From positions 124,001-188,000 of the forward strand of contig NZ_FOFJ01000003.1 in NCBI RefSeq assembly GCF_900110885.1: a stretch of 64,000 nucleotides of DNA, read 5' to 3'. The notes under the pieces were generated by a model. That model was not told where the DNA came from. It did not search any database and worked only from the letters and a program-made list of their open reading frames with translations. Position 1 is the first letter of the stretch. Every line of letters begins with the position of its first letter. This DNA comes from Azotobacter beijerinckii. GTDB taxonomy: Bacteria; Pseudomonadota; Gammaproteobacteria; Pseudomonadales; Pseudomonadaceae. Shown here piece by piece: positions 1-6,270 of the stretch. The position numbers and the translations under genes are program-made.

Positions 1-180
1 ATGCACACGCCGGAGCCCCGTGCTGGGGGAGAGGCAAATTTTTCGATTTTCATTGCGCTTGAGCGCCTACCCCATTTACAGCCCGCTGCGCGGGACGGAG
101 TGTATTGTCGGCTAACTAGTCGCTCAAACACACACTCGCAAAAAGCGCGCGAGCGGTGTTTAGCTCCGTTACGTTAGGCA
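1..180 (+). repeat. Direct repeat copy 1: 3' part of an ORF-less integron cassette
   Basis: This 180-bp segment recurs almost exactly at 2468-2646; the only difference I see is one extra G in the run after GTGCT here. It contains the tail of a cassette and a complete attC. The left part of the cassette lies outside the window. No convincing gene is present. The same non-coding cassette occurring twice in one array is usual for integrons, where cassettes are excised and reinserted. Confidence 0.9.
110..179 (+). other. attC recombination site (cassette A)
   Basis: The inverse core GGCTAAC at 110-116 and the core GTTAGGC at 173-179 bracket a 70-bp imperfect palindrome with inner arms around CTCGC/GCGAG. 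This is the layout of an integron attC site, cut by the integrase between G and TTAGGC. The orientation puts the cassette genes on the plus strand. An identical site is at 2576-2645. Confidence 0.85.
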
Positions 181-195
181 TAATTAGCTTTGTAG

Positions 196-477
196 TTGGT
201 GCAGGCAAGGAAGCCAAAGATCATCTTCTGTTCTCACTTCCTTCCTGCCCCATGGGTTCTGCCCGGCTTCGAGCCTGCGGCAAAATCACCCGGTGGCTGC
301 TTCCGTTCGCCGCAAGGATGTGGCAGTAGCGTGCCTGGTACGGTGGCGGGTTTGGCTGTTTGGCGTGAATCGCTGGCTATTCGTGCATCCGCTTTGGCTT
401 CAATGCCTAACATTCGGTTCAAGTCGTTCGCTTCGCTCACTGGGACGCCCGCGTACCGCGGCCGCCCCTTAACCTAA
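196..477 (+). CDS. Doubtful cassette ORF (hypothetical protein)
   Basis: This is the only plus-strand frame of any length in the cassette between the attC sites ending at 179 and 486. It would start at TTG 196, has no clear ribosome-binding site and runs deep into the following attC, so its last 24 or so codons are attC sequence. The 93-residue product is Pro/Gly/Cys-rich with no domain I recognise. It may be a genuine small cassette protein, or the cassette may be non-coding; I favour the latter slightly. Confidence 0.25.
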   Translation: MVQARKPKIIFCSHFLPAPWVLPGFEPAAKSPGGCFRSPQGCGSSVPGTVAGLAVWRESLAIRASALASMPNIRFKSFASLTGTPAYRGRPLT

Positions 478-486
478 ACGTTAGCC
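405..486 (+). other. attC recombination site (cassette B)
   Basis: The inverse core GCCTAAC is at 405-411 and the core GTTAGCC at 480-486. The inside carries the CGCTTCGCTCACTGGGACG arm and a GCGG-rich terminal hairpin, close in sequence to the sites ending at 3657, 4107 and 6039. That family likeness is expected within one chromosomal integron. Confidence 0.88.
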
Positions 487-489
487 GCC

Positions 490-885
490 ATGAAGAAGCA
501 CACAATCCTGAAACTCCTCAATACGTTCCTCACAGTTTTATTTTCATTCAGCTTGACTGCAATATTTACAGTAGCTCCCGCTGCTTTTGGCTTTGGCTGG
601 CCATACTCATCAAGAATCGGCAGTATTTTGGCAGTATTCTCATGGACAATAGGATTAGCTGCATGGGCAATTCTCATTGCCATGGGAGTGGCATGGGCCT
701 ACGACAAGAAGCTTCACAAATCCATCCCCATTACAGGAACAGTAATAGGAACTTTGAGTATTTTGCCGTGGATCCCTACCATCATCCCCATGCTCACACT
801 CACACCAGCTTTGATCCTAGCGGTCAGGCTTGTTCGTTATCATTTGAATCTCACAAAAGACGACACAGGCTGCATACACGGTTAA
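490..885 (+). CDS. Small integral membrane protein of an integron cassette
   Basis: The gene encodes 131 residues beginning 3 bp after the attC core, as is common for cassette genes, with no strong Shine-Dalgarno. The protein has about four hydrophobic stretches (roughly residues 10-35, 45-70, 80-95 and 95-112) joined by short polar loops such as AYDKKLHKS, so it is a polytopic inner-membrane protein. Its stop codon TAA is supplied by the inverse core of the next attC. Codon use is much AT-richer than the chromosomal genes to the right. I recognise no family. Small multi-pass proteins are frequent cassette cargo. Confidence 0.6.
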   Translation: MKKHTILKLLNTFLTVLFSFSLTAIFTVAPAAFGFGWPYSSRIGSILAVFSWTIGLAAWAILIAMGVAWAYDKKLHKSIPITGTVIGTLSILPWIPTIIPMLTLTPALILAVRLVRYHLNLTKDDTGCIHG

Positions 886-968
886 CAATGCGCTCAACTA
901 TCGCTCACTTCGTTCGCTGGACAGCCAAAAGCTACGCTTTTGCCTGCCTGTTAGCTTAATCGTTAGCT
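880..968 (+). other. attC recombination site (cassette C)
   Basis: Inverse core (GTTAAC at 881-886) and core GTTAGCT at 962-968 flank an 89-bp imperfect palindrome. The segment after the inverse core (AATGCGCTCAA, CGCTCACTTCGTTCGCTGG) matches the attC at 5964-6039, so both belong to one sub-family. The inverse core deviates from consensus. Confidence 0.8.
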
Positions 969-1026
969 GCACATACAAACATCACAATCTAAGGTTTTAT
1001 TGCTCTTCAACGAAAGGAGAAACAAA

Positions 1027-1975
1027 ATGTTTCAAAAAGGTGCGTATCCCTTAATTATCGCCTTATTCTTAACTGGTTGCGGTTTGACCCCAATTCAAAA
1101 ACAACAGGTAGCACAATTTGCAACCGCGACTGAGTCTGTAGCAAAGACAACTCAAGATCAATTCAAAACTACGCGAGACAAAGTCATTGAATTGGAAAGA
1201 AGAAGGCTAATAATGCGAAACGAAGCACCACCTAAAGATTTCGATCTAGATGGTGGGTTAAGTGAATCTGGAATCGCCACTCAAATAGCCACACTAAAGG
1301 CACTCCAATCGTATGGTGATATTCTAAATAAGCTGGCAACAAATGACCAAGGTGAGGCAATCGCCAAGGCGGCAAGGCGGCAAGGCGGCAACTAATTTTA
1401 TGACGCAGTTTGAAGCTGCCAAACAAACTCAGGATGCAGCATACAAAATTGATGATAATAAGAAAAGCGCTGTATTAGGCGTGATAGGCATTGCCAGCAC
1501 ATGGTTTGTAGAAAGCAAAAAGAAGAAACACATAAAGCCAATTGTCGAGGCGTACTCTAAGGATGTCGGAAACCTAGCTGGATTATTAAGGAATGATCTT
1601 ACCTTAGTCGAGGATTCTTTGTGCATTGAAGAATCAAAGCGAAAGGCTGCAACAAGTAAAATTGGTGTTATAGATATATATTGCACAAGCGCTGACGCGG
1701 TGAGTGAACTCTCGGGCGATGTACTCAAACAAAAAGATCTTTCTTACCAAGAAAGAGAGTTTGCATACAATTCCTATGTTCTTGCGCAGCAGGCAAAGGC
1801 TGAAATTAGCGCCTTATCTAGCCAGGGTAATGGTTTAGTATCTAAATTATCTAAAGCAAACGATCAACTTCTAAAAGTTATCGAAGATGACACCTACACT
1901 GCCGACGACATCAAGGCATTCGCTAAACAGGTAGAAGAACTGCAAACCCACATTAAAGTGCTGACCGGTAAATAG
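1027..1975 (+). pseudogene. Frameshifted cassette lipoprotein (hypothetical)
   Basis: A good Shine-Dalgarno (AAAGGAGA, about 1014-1021) precedes ATG 1027. The N-terminus has a basic start, a hydrophobic stretch and a lipobox LTGC with Cys at residue 18, so the product would be a lipoprotein. Residues after it are Gln/Thr/Lys-rich and helical. The frame closes at 1395 just after three tandem copies of AAGGCGGC. The rest (frame open to 1975, internal ATG at 1400) carries a hydrophobic GVIGIASTWF segment and long helices. With one repeat copy (or four) the two halves join in one frame of about 310 residues reading EAIAKAATNFMTQ across the junction. The gene is therefore interrupted by repeat expansion or is switchable. 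I do not recognise the family. Confidence 0.6.
1366..1389 (+). repeat. Triple 8-bp tandem repeat inside a coding region
   Basis: AAGGCGGC is repeated exactly at 1366-1373, 1374-1381 and 1382-1389. Eight is not a multiple of three, so each gain or loss of a unit changes frame. Upstream and downstream halves of the lipoprotein gene are in register with one or four units, and out of register with the three present. Confidence 0.9.
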
Positions 1976-1986
1976 GAGAGAATATC

Positions 1987-2293
1987 ATGGCCACAAAATC
2001 TTTTGTCCTCGTTAATTGCAGAAAATATCACTGAGCTAAAAAAATTAAAGGAGCTAAATCCCAGCAGAAAACTAAGCAACAGGCTGCAAGATATGTTTGA
2101 CGCACTTCATCAGGCTCAAGGCAAAGAATGGGAGGAGCAGGTTGCGAAATACAAAGAAGCTAAAGATGCATTGGACAAAGCCAAACAAGCTGCACAGAAT
2201 GCAATTAACGATCTAGCAAAGACAGCAGAAGCGATTGATAAAGCTGCCAGTGCATTCAAGGCCGTGTTAGCAGCTCTTGCTTTTGCTTTATGA
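1987..2293 (+). pseudogene. Small helical cassette protein, apparent 1-bp frameshift near its start
   Basis: An AGGAGAG ribosome-binding site (1975-1981) points to ATG 1987, 11 bp after the lipoprotein stop, so the two genes form one translational unit in the same cassette. From ATG 1987 the frame stops after 15 codons. The long frame (to 2293) is one base off and could otherwise begin only at TTG 2003. Removing one T from the TTTT run near 2000-2003 gives a continuous protein starting MATKSLSSLIAENITEL. It is about 101 residues of almost pure helix, Lys/Glu/Ala-rich with a hydrophobic C-terminus (AFKAVLAALAFAL). The shift may be a mutation or a sequencing error in a homopolymer. Function unknown. 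Confidence 0.5.
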
Positions 2294-2301
2294 CCTGAAA
2301 C

Positions 2302-2353
2302 AGCTAACAAACGCTTCGAGAGGGACGCTCCGCCAGCAAGCTGCACGTTAACC
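2302..2353 (+). other. Short, degenerate attC site (cassette D)
   Basis: The inverse core AGCTAAC is at 2302-2308 and GTTAACC, a poor match to GTTRRRY, is at 2347-2353. Arms AACGCTTCGAG / GCAAGCTGCACGTT form a 52-bp site. The core mismatch lowers confidence, but the position immediately after the small gene is right for a cassette end. Confidence 0.55.
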
Positions 2354-2431
2354 AACAATATCCACCATCGGGCGTAGGGAAACGTAAATGATGTGGAATC
2401 AATCGCCGAAAAAACCGAAAAATCGGCTATA

Positions 2432-2494
2432 CCCAGCACGGGGCTCCGGCGGAGCATAACGAAGTTAATGCACACGCCGGAGCCCCGTGCTGGG
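2432..2494 (+). repeat. Perfect 20-bp inverted repeat in the ORF-less cassette
   Basis: CCCAGCACGGGGCTCCGGCG at 2432-2451 is the exact reverse complement of 2475-2494, with a 23-bp AT-rich spacer. Flanking A-rich (GAAAAAACCGAAAAATCGG) and T-rich segments could weakly extend the stem. The right arm is also in the repeat at the start of the window. The cassette at 2354-2645 has no believable gene, so this hairpin may be its functional content (transcript end, small RNA or promoter-bearing cassette). Confidence 0.85.
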
Positions 2495-2646
2495 GAGAGG
2501 CAAATTTTTCGATTTTCATTGCGCTTGAGCGCCTACCCCATTTACAGCCCGCTGCGCGGGACGGAGTGTATTGTCGGCTAACTAGTCGCTCAAACACACA
2601 CTCGCAAAAAGCGCGCGAGCGGTGTTTAGCTCCGTTACGTTAGGCA
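2468..2646 (+). repeat. Direct repeat copy 2 of the ORF-less cassette
   Basis: This matches 1-180 along its whole length apart from one missing G. It includes the right arm of the 20-bp inverted repeat and the whole attC. Being nearly identical, the two copies reflect a recent duplication or reinsertion of the cassette. Confidence 0.9.
2576..2645 (+). other. attC recombination site (cassette E)
   Basis: The inverse core GGCTAAC is at 2576-2582 and the core GTTAGGC at 2639-2645; sequence is identical to the site at 110-179. It closes the ORF-less cassette 2354-2645. Confidence 0.87.
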
Positions 2647-2666
2647 CAAACATTGACGAGGTAACC

Positions 2667-3575
2667 TTGAAGTTATTTCAATGGACTTTATTTGTAGACA
2701 TGCTTGGCTACAGAGATGCAAATGGCTCTATATGCTCTGATGAAGACGCCAAAGACTTCGTCGAGTTCATGGAAACCAACAGAAAAATACTGGACTTCTC
2801 CAACCGCACAGAAGTCAAAGAACGATATAAGAACGACGAGTTCGATCTATACAAATACTATGACATCGACAGCTGCTTTGTTTCCGACTCAATCATAATT
2901 ACATACAAACCAAAAGAAATTGACGAATCAATCAGCGAAGATCTTAGGTTTATGCACTCGGCAAATGCATTATTTATTATATGCATGAGGCTTCAGACAG
3001 TAATTTTCAACTGCTTTTCAGAAAAGGGTATTTTTCTAAGGGGCGGAATCTCCTCAAAGTACGCATATATTAAAGACAATTTCGCCGTAGGAGAGGGAGT
3101 AATTGAGGCATATCTAGCAGAAAGCGAGATTGCGAAAAACCCAAGGATTGTCTTGCACCCCAGCATTAGTGAAAACAATAAACTCATCGAAAAAATTGAG
3201 TATTTATCAGAGCTAATGTACGGCGGAAGATCCTTGATTCAAAGTGACCCTAAGGATGGGCACTTATTTTTAGACTATATCGGGTATACCCTATCCTCAT
3301 CGAGTTTAAAAAGCGCAGCCGTCGCACGCGCAGCGCTTATCAACCCCATCGGGCTTATAGCGCAAAAATCGGTAACAAAAAAATTCATTCAACGTCACTC
3401 CGAAGCTCTCAAAAGAAAGCTAGATGAGATAAGAGGCAATCTAGAACGGGCCGAAAGCGAATCGAAAGAGCATGAAAAAATAGCAAGAGTTCTGAGTAAA
3501 TTCATCTGGCTAAAGGAGTATCACAACAGAAGTATTGCTGTGGAAAAAGAACTGGAGAGCCACCTTATTGAATAA
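2667..3575 (+). CDS. Class III nucleotidyl-cyclase-like cassette protein
   Basis: The predicted protein has 302 residues from TTG 2667, chosen because GAGG lies about 8 bp upstream and the frame otherwise begins inside attC. Residues 7-15 (TLFVDMLGY) and 72-78 (VSDSIII) carry the two aspartates (D11, D74) placed like the metal-binding pair of class III adenylate/guanylate cyclases. RGGIS (125-129) and an AYLAESEIAKNPRIV block (148-162) match the pattern in cyclase-fold proteins related to Pycsar PycC. The last 70 residues are a charged, probably coiled-coil helix. No Pycsar-type effector (TM or TIR partner) is in the same cassette. Catalysis, the base used and a defence role are inferences. 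Codon use is AT-rich, unlike the host. Confidence 0.6.
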   Translation: MKLFQWTLFVDMLGYRDANGSICSDEDAKDFVEFMETNRKILDFSNRTEVKERYKNDEFDLYKYYDIDSCFVSDSIIITYKPKEIDESISEDLRFMHSANALFIICMRLQTVIFNCFSEKGIFLRGGISSKYAYIKDNFAVGEGVIEAYLAESEIAKNPRIVLHPSISENNKLIEKIEYLSELMYGGRSLIQSDPKDGHLFLDYIGYTLSSSSLKSAAVARAALINPIGLIAQKSVTKKFIQRHSEALKRKLDEIRGNLERAESESKEHEKIARVLSKFIWLKEYHNRSIAVEKELESHLIE

Positions 3576-3581
3576 CCACAT

Positions 3582-3657
3582 GCCTAACAACTGGTTCAAA
3601 CCGCTCGCTTCGCTCACTGGGACCGGCTAAAGCCGGCCCCTTAACCAAACGTTAGCC
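3582..3657 (+). other. attC recombination site (cassette F)
   Basis: The inverse core GCCTAAC is at 3582-3588 and the core GTTAGCC at 3651-3657. The inside holds CGCTTCGCTCACTGGGACCGG and the terminal hairpin GGCTAAAGCC. It is very similar to the site at 405-486. Confidence 0.9.
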
Positions 3658-3663
3658 ATCATC

Positions 3664-4035
3664 ATGACCACACCCTCCGCACTCGCGAAATACCAAGCCC
3701 TGATTGACACACTTGTTGAACGGAATGAATGTGTTCTTGCGCGTCGCGTAAGAGAAGGCGATTTATGGCCTGAGCAGGCGACAAACTCCAAGTTCAACGC
3801 GCTCGTAGCCCCCCTCACACAAGAACAACGCAATCAGCTCGCCGAGCTTTTGCAGAGCGCACGGAACGGTGGCATCCATGATGTACTGGCAGTGCTCAGC
3901 GAAAAAATGAATCTACAAAATCTGAAGCTTGTTCAGGGAGGAGAAGAAATACTCAATGAACCGTATGGAACCGAAATCTACTATGACTGGGCGGCTCGCT
4001 CGGCCGGCGATGATTGGCCAGAAAATGCTGGCTAA
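3664..4035 (+). CDS. DUF6547-like cassette protein
   Basis: This 123-residue soluble protein starts at ATG 3664, six bases after the attC core. The N-terminal half is helical (YQALIDTLVERNECVLARRVREG, DLWPEQATNSKFNALVAPLT); the C-terminus is acidic with EIYYDWAARSAGDDWP. From memory this matches the small family DUF6547, which is common in cassettes and has no known function; I could not search to confirm. The stop TAA is provided by the inverse core of the next attC. Confidence 0.6.
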   Translation: MTTPSALAKYQALIDTLVERNECVLARRVREGDLWPEQATNSKFNALVAPLTQEQRNQLAELLQSARNGGIHDVLAVLSEKMNLQNLKLVQGGEEILNEPYGTEIYYDWAARSAGDDWPENAG

Positions 4036-4107
4036 CCCTACGCTCAAGTTCGCTCCCTTCGGTCGCTGGGACGCGCCTTCGGCGCGCCCCTTAGCTATAC
4101 GTTAGCT
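4030..4107 (+). other. attC recombination site (cassette G)
   Basis: The inverse core GGCTAAC is at 4030-4036 and the core GTTAGCT at 4101-4107. The inner hairpin GGCGCGCC sits around a CTTC loop. The gene upstream ends inside the site. Confidence 0.88.
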
Positions 4108-4129
4108 GCAATCAGAGTGCTGTGTACTA

Positions 4130-4710
4130 AACAACCACCGACTGAAGTCGGTGGGTTAGTGAGTAACGGACTGAAAGTCCGGATACGCGTCGGCTGAACG
4201 ACGCGTCGCTTCAGTCCGGCTCCATCTTGAAGTTGTCGTTCGGGTTCGGCTCGAAATGGTGCTCCAGATACTGCTTGATCATCTCTTCCGTCATCTGCCC
4301 CACCGTCGCACAAAAATACCCCCGCGCCCAGAAATGCTGCCCCCAATAGCGTTTCTTCAGATGCGGAAACTCCTCAAACAACCGGCTCGCCGTTCGACCC
4401 TTGATCCGCCTCATGATCTCGCTCGGCGCCAAACCCGGCGGGCTACTCACCAAGATGTGCACGTGGTCCTTGCTCACCACGCCCTTCACTATCCGGATCT
4501 CAAACGCCTCACACGTTTGCCGCACCAACTCCCGCACTCGCTCCGCCACCTCACCACTCAGCACCTTGTAGCGATACTTCGTCACCCACACGAAGTGATA
4601 TTCGATCTGGTAGACCGTGTGACTCCCGTATCGGTATTCCACCCCTCAGCCCTCCGTATCCGCCTCCGGAGGCTAAAGCTAACCGGCTGAAAGCCGGTGG
4701 TTTCAACCCT
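4130..4710 (-). mobile_element. IS200/IS605-type insertion sequence (tnpA only)
   Basis: The element contains one minus-strand Y1 transposase. Foldback hairpins lie near both ends: ACCGACTGAAGTCGGT at about 4136-4151 and ACCGGCTGAAAGCCGGT at about 4682-4698. There are no inverted terminal repeats or target duplication, as expected for this family, so the exact ends are approximate. Relative to tnpA the left end is at about 4700. It lies just after an attC core and before the body of a cassette gene, so it interrupted that cassette. Confidence 0.75.
4211..4642 (-). CDS. tnpA: IS200/IS605 family transposase TnpA (HUH, Y1)
   Basis: TnpA cuts and joins single-stranded DNA hairpins at the ends of the element. 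The protein is 143 residues, the usual length for this family. It begins with the typical HTVYQIEYHFVWVTKYR segment, and the HUH metal site is H60-V61-H62 in KDHVHILVS. The conserved RRIKGRTAS block follows, and the nucleophilic tyrosine is probably Y125 in IKQYLEHH. No accessory tnpB is present. The gene looks intact and the element could be active. Confidence 0.88.
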   Translation of the reverse strand: MEYRYGSHTVYQIEYHFVWVTKYRYKVLSGEVAERVRELVRQTCEAFEIRIVKGVVSKDHVHILVSSPPGLAPSEIMRRIKGRTASRLFEEFPHLKKRYWGQHFWARGYFCATVGQMTEEMIKQYLEHHFEPNPNDNFKMEPD

Positions 4711-4714
4711 TTCT

Positions 4715-5569
4715 ATGGAAAATGACGATTTGAAAGAAAGTCATTTCATTCCGAAATTTGTAGGAAAATGGATAAAGAAGACCTCTGTTACTGGATATAT
4801 TCGTGAGAAAAATGAAGTCCACAAACGAGCACAAGATATAGCTAAAGAGCATTGGCTTTGTGGTGATTGTGAGCAACTGTTCTCTGGGTGGGAGCGTGAG
4901 TTTGCAAACAAGGTTTTTTATCCATTCGTGAATGAAGGAAAGTCGGTAGCGAACTACGGTAATTGGATGTCTAAGTTTTGTGCTTCACTTAGCTGGAGAA
5001 CGCTGACCTATATTAGAAGTAAAAATCCAAATGACGAGAATGATGAAGAGCGCAAGGTGCTACTTGATGCTGCTCAGGAGCACCTTAGGAAATATTTGGT
5101 TGGTGAATCTGATAACCTAAATCAATATGAGCAACATTTGTTTCCATTGGAAAAAATTGAATCAACAGATAGCCACGATCTGCCGCCAAGTATCAATCGA
5201 TATTTTCTAAGAATAATGAGCATGGACATAGTTGGAAATAGCACGGATCAGTACATTTTTACTAAACTTCCGTCATTTATGCTTCTTGGTGTGATCAAAG
5301 CTAAAAATGTAAAACCGATGAGGTCCAGCCGGATTGCGATTAATTCAGGAGTTCTTTCGCCTAGGGAATATAGATGGCCAGATGGCTTCGCAAGTTACAT
5401 ATTCGAAAAGGCTGACGAAGTTATCGAGTTGCATCAAAGCATACCCCAGAAACATCTAGATAGTTTCGATAAGTACATTCAAGAAAATCCTGAAAAGGTA
5501 ATAAAGTCTAAACAATTCCAGGCGTTTTTAGATGATTATGAGAGGTTTGGTGATGATGTATTCAGCTAA
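4715..5569 (+). CDS. Zinc-motif (HNH-like) cassette protein, probably 5'-truncated by the IS
   Basis: The frame continues up to 4697 in the IS end, but ATG 4715 is the first start outside it, giving 284 residues. The start of the protein reads DLKESHFIPKFVGKWIKKTS followed by GYIRE, then LCGDCE and GWEREFA. This is the pattern of HNH-like zinc proteins, which normally open with a CxxC knuckle ahead of the SHFIPK block. That first knuckle is missing here. A remnant coding for Val-Leu-Cys-Thr-Lys (4117-4131) on the other side of the IS may be its start. The stop TAA lies in the next attC. It may be inactive. Similar proteins occur in cassettes and defence loci; function is not established. Confidence 0.55.
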   Translation: MENDDLKESHFIPKFVGKWIKKTSVTGYIREKNEVHKRAQDIAKEHWLCGDCEQLFSGWEREFANKVFYPFVNEGKSVANYGNWMSKFCASLSWRTLTYIRSKNPNDENDEERKVLLDAAQEHLRKYLVGESDNLNQYEQHLFPLEKIESTDSHDLPPSINRYFLRIMSMDIVGNSTDQYIFTKLPSFMLLGVIKAKNVKPMRSSRIAINSGVLSPREYRWPDGFASYIFEKADEVIELHQSIPQKHLDSFDKYIQENPEKVIKSKQFQAFLDDYERFGDDVFS

Positions 5570-5680
5570 CAAGGTGGTGCAGTGGAGCCAGTTACGCTCC
5601 GCATTTTTTATGGTATCGCTTCGCTCTTTTTACCATAAAAAAAGCTCCACTACACTGGCCCACTGACCACGGCGTTAGGT
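5564..5680 (+). other. Long attC recombination site (cassette H)
   Basis: The inverse core AGCTAAC is at 5564-5570 and the core GTTAGGT at 5674-5680. At 117 bp it is much longer than its neighbours. An extended stem (GCAGTGGAGC paired with GCTCCACTACACTGG, and TTTTTTATGGTA with TACCATAAAAAAA) resembles the large VCR-type attC class. Confidence 0.87.
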
Positions 5681-5686
5681 TCCAAA

Positions 5687-5962
5687 ATGACATGGATGAC
5701 TAAATACACATTGGCAGTGATTCCCCCAGCTCTGCTTTTCACCTTCTGGAAGCTGGGAGTTTTTTCCTATCACTACTTCAACTGCCAAGGAAACATTAAA
5801 AATCTCGCCCCATGCTCAGTTGGTGGCGTTGATCTACTACCATGGCTAGGCTTCGGTATGTTCTGGAGCCCGATCCTATTTTGGCTATCGCTACCGATCT
5901 CTGCGTTTTTCTTAATAGATATCGGGGCAAAACACATTGGTTCAAAGCGGGGCGTGCAATGA
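5687..5962 (+). CDS. Small membrane protein of an integron cassette
   Basis: The gene encodes 91 residues starting 6 bp after an attC core. Three hydrophobic segments (about residues 6-26, 45-60 and 62-78) and two cysteines in the first loop (FNCQG, APCSVGG) suggest a small inner-membrane protein with a possible periplasmic disulfide. There is no recognised family, and its AT-rich coding differs from the host. The stop precedes the next attC by one base. Confidence 0.55.
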   Translation: MTWMTKYTLAVIPPALLFTFWKLGVFSYHYFNCQGNIKNLAPCSVGGVDLLPWLGFGMFWSPILFWLSLPISAFFLIDIGAKHIGSKRGVQ

Positions 5963-5963
5963 A

Positions 5964-6039
5964 ACCTAACAATGCGCTCAAATCGCTCACTTCGTTCGCT
6001 GGGACGGCGTTCCGCCGCCCCTTAGCTTAATCGTTGGGC
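5964..6039 (+). other. attC recombination site (cassette I), last complete one
   Basis: The inverse core ACCTAAC is at 5964-5970 and the core GTTGGGC at 6033-6039. Internal sequence matches the attC at 880-968. No further attC follows, so this is the last intact cassette junction of the array. Confidence 0.87.
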
Positions 6040-6057
6040 AACAAGGAGAAAAAGCTG

Positions 6058-6270
6058 ATGGACGCGACTAATCGAGATCGTAAGAAGACTTGGAAACTGC
6101 AACAGCGAAAGCTTGCGCAGGATGCATTTCCAATCTCCGACTCGTTGCTGGAGTCTATGTTCAAGGCCGTAGATGCAAAAGTCGAAGCCATGGGCTGCGA
6201 CCACACGTTGAGATTTACTGAGTCATCGGGAAAAAAGGGGACAGATTTATTTTCGAGCCTCTTTCCATAG
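6058..6270 (+). CDS. DUF2695-like cassette protein, 3'-truncated
   Basis: AAGGAG at about 6042-6047 sits ahead of ATG 6058. The product starts MDATNRDRKKTWKLQQ and reaches LLESMFKAVDAKVEAMGCDHTLRFTE, which matches the first half of DUF2695 (GCDHTLRHT motif). The family normally continues with a W...G.CDCEV segment. Here that is replaced by an unrelated tail encoded by GGGGACAGATTTATTTTC and following DNA, so the gene is cut at about 6225-6235. No attC follows. This is the broken end of the cassette array against chromosomal sequence. Confidence 0.55.
   Translation: MDATNRDRKKTWKLQQRKLAQDAFPISDSLLESMFKAVDAKVEAMGCDHTLRFTESSGKKGTDLFSSLFP

Noticed and set aside
234..440. Minus-strand ORF beginning MSEANDLNR
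   Set aside because: It begins inside the attC and reads the cassette backwards; similar peptides arise from any attC of this type.
2393..2581. 62-codon ORF in the ORF-less cassette
   Set aside because: It starts at GTG without a ribosome-binding site, half of it lies in the repeat and hairpin, and the single-base difference in the other copy would break the same frame.
1..6240. CRISPR array
   Set aside because: The repeated units are attC palindromes of variable sequence with genes between them, not short identical repeats with uniform spacers.
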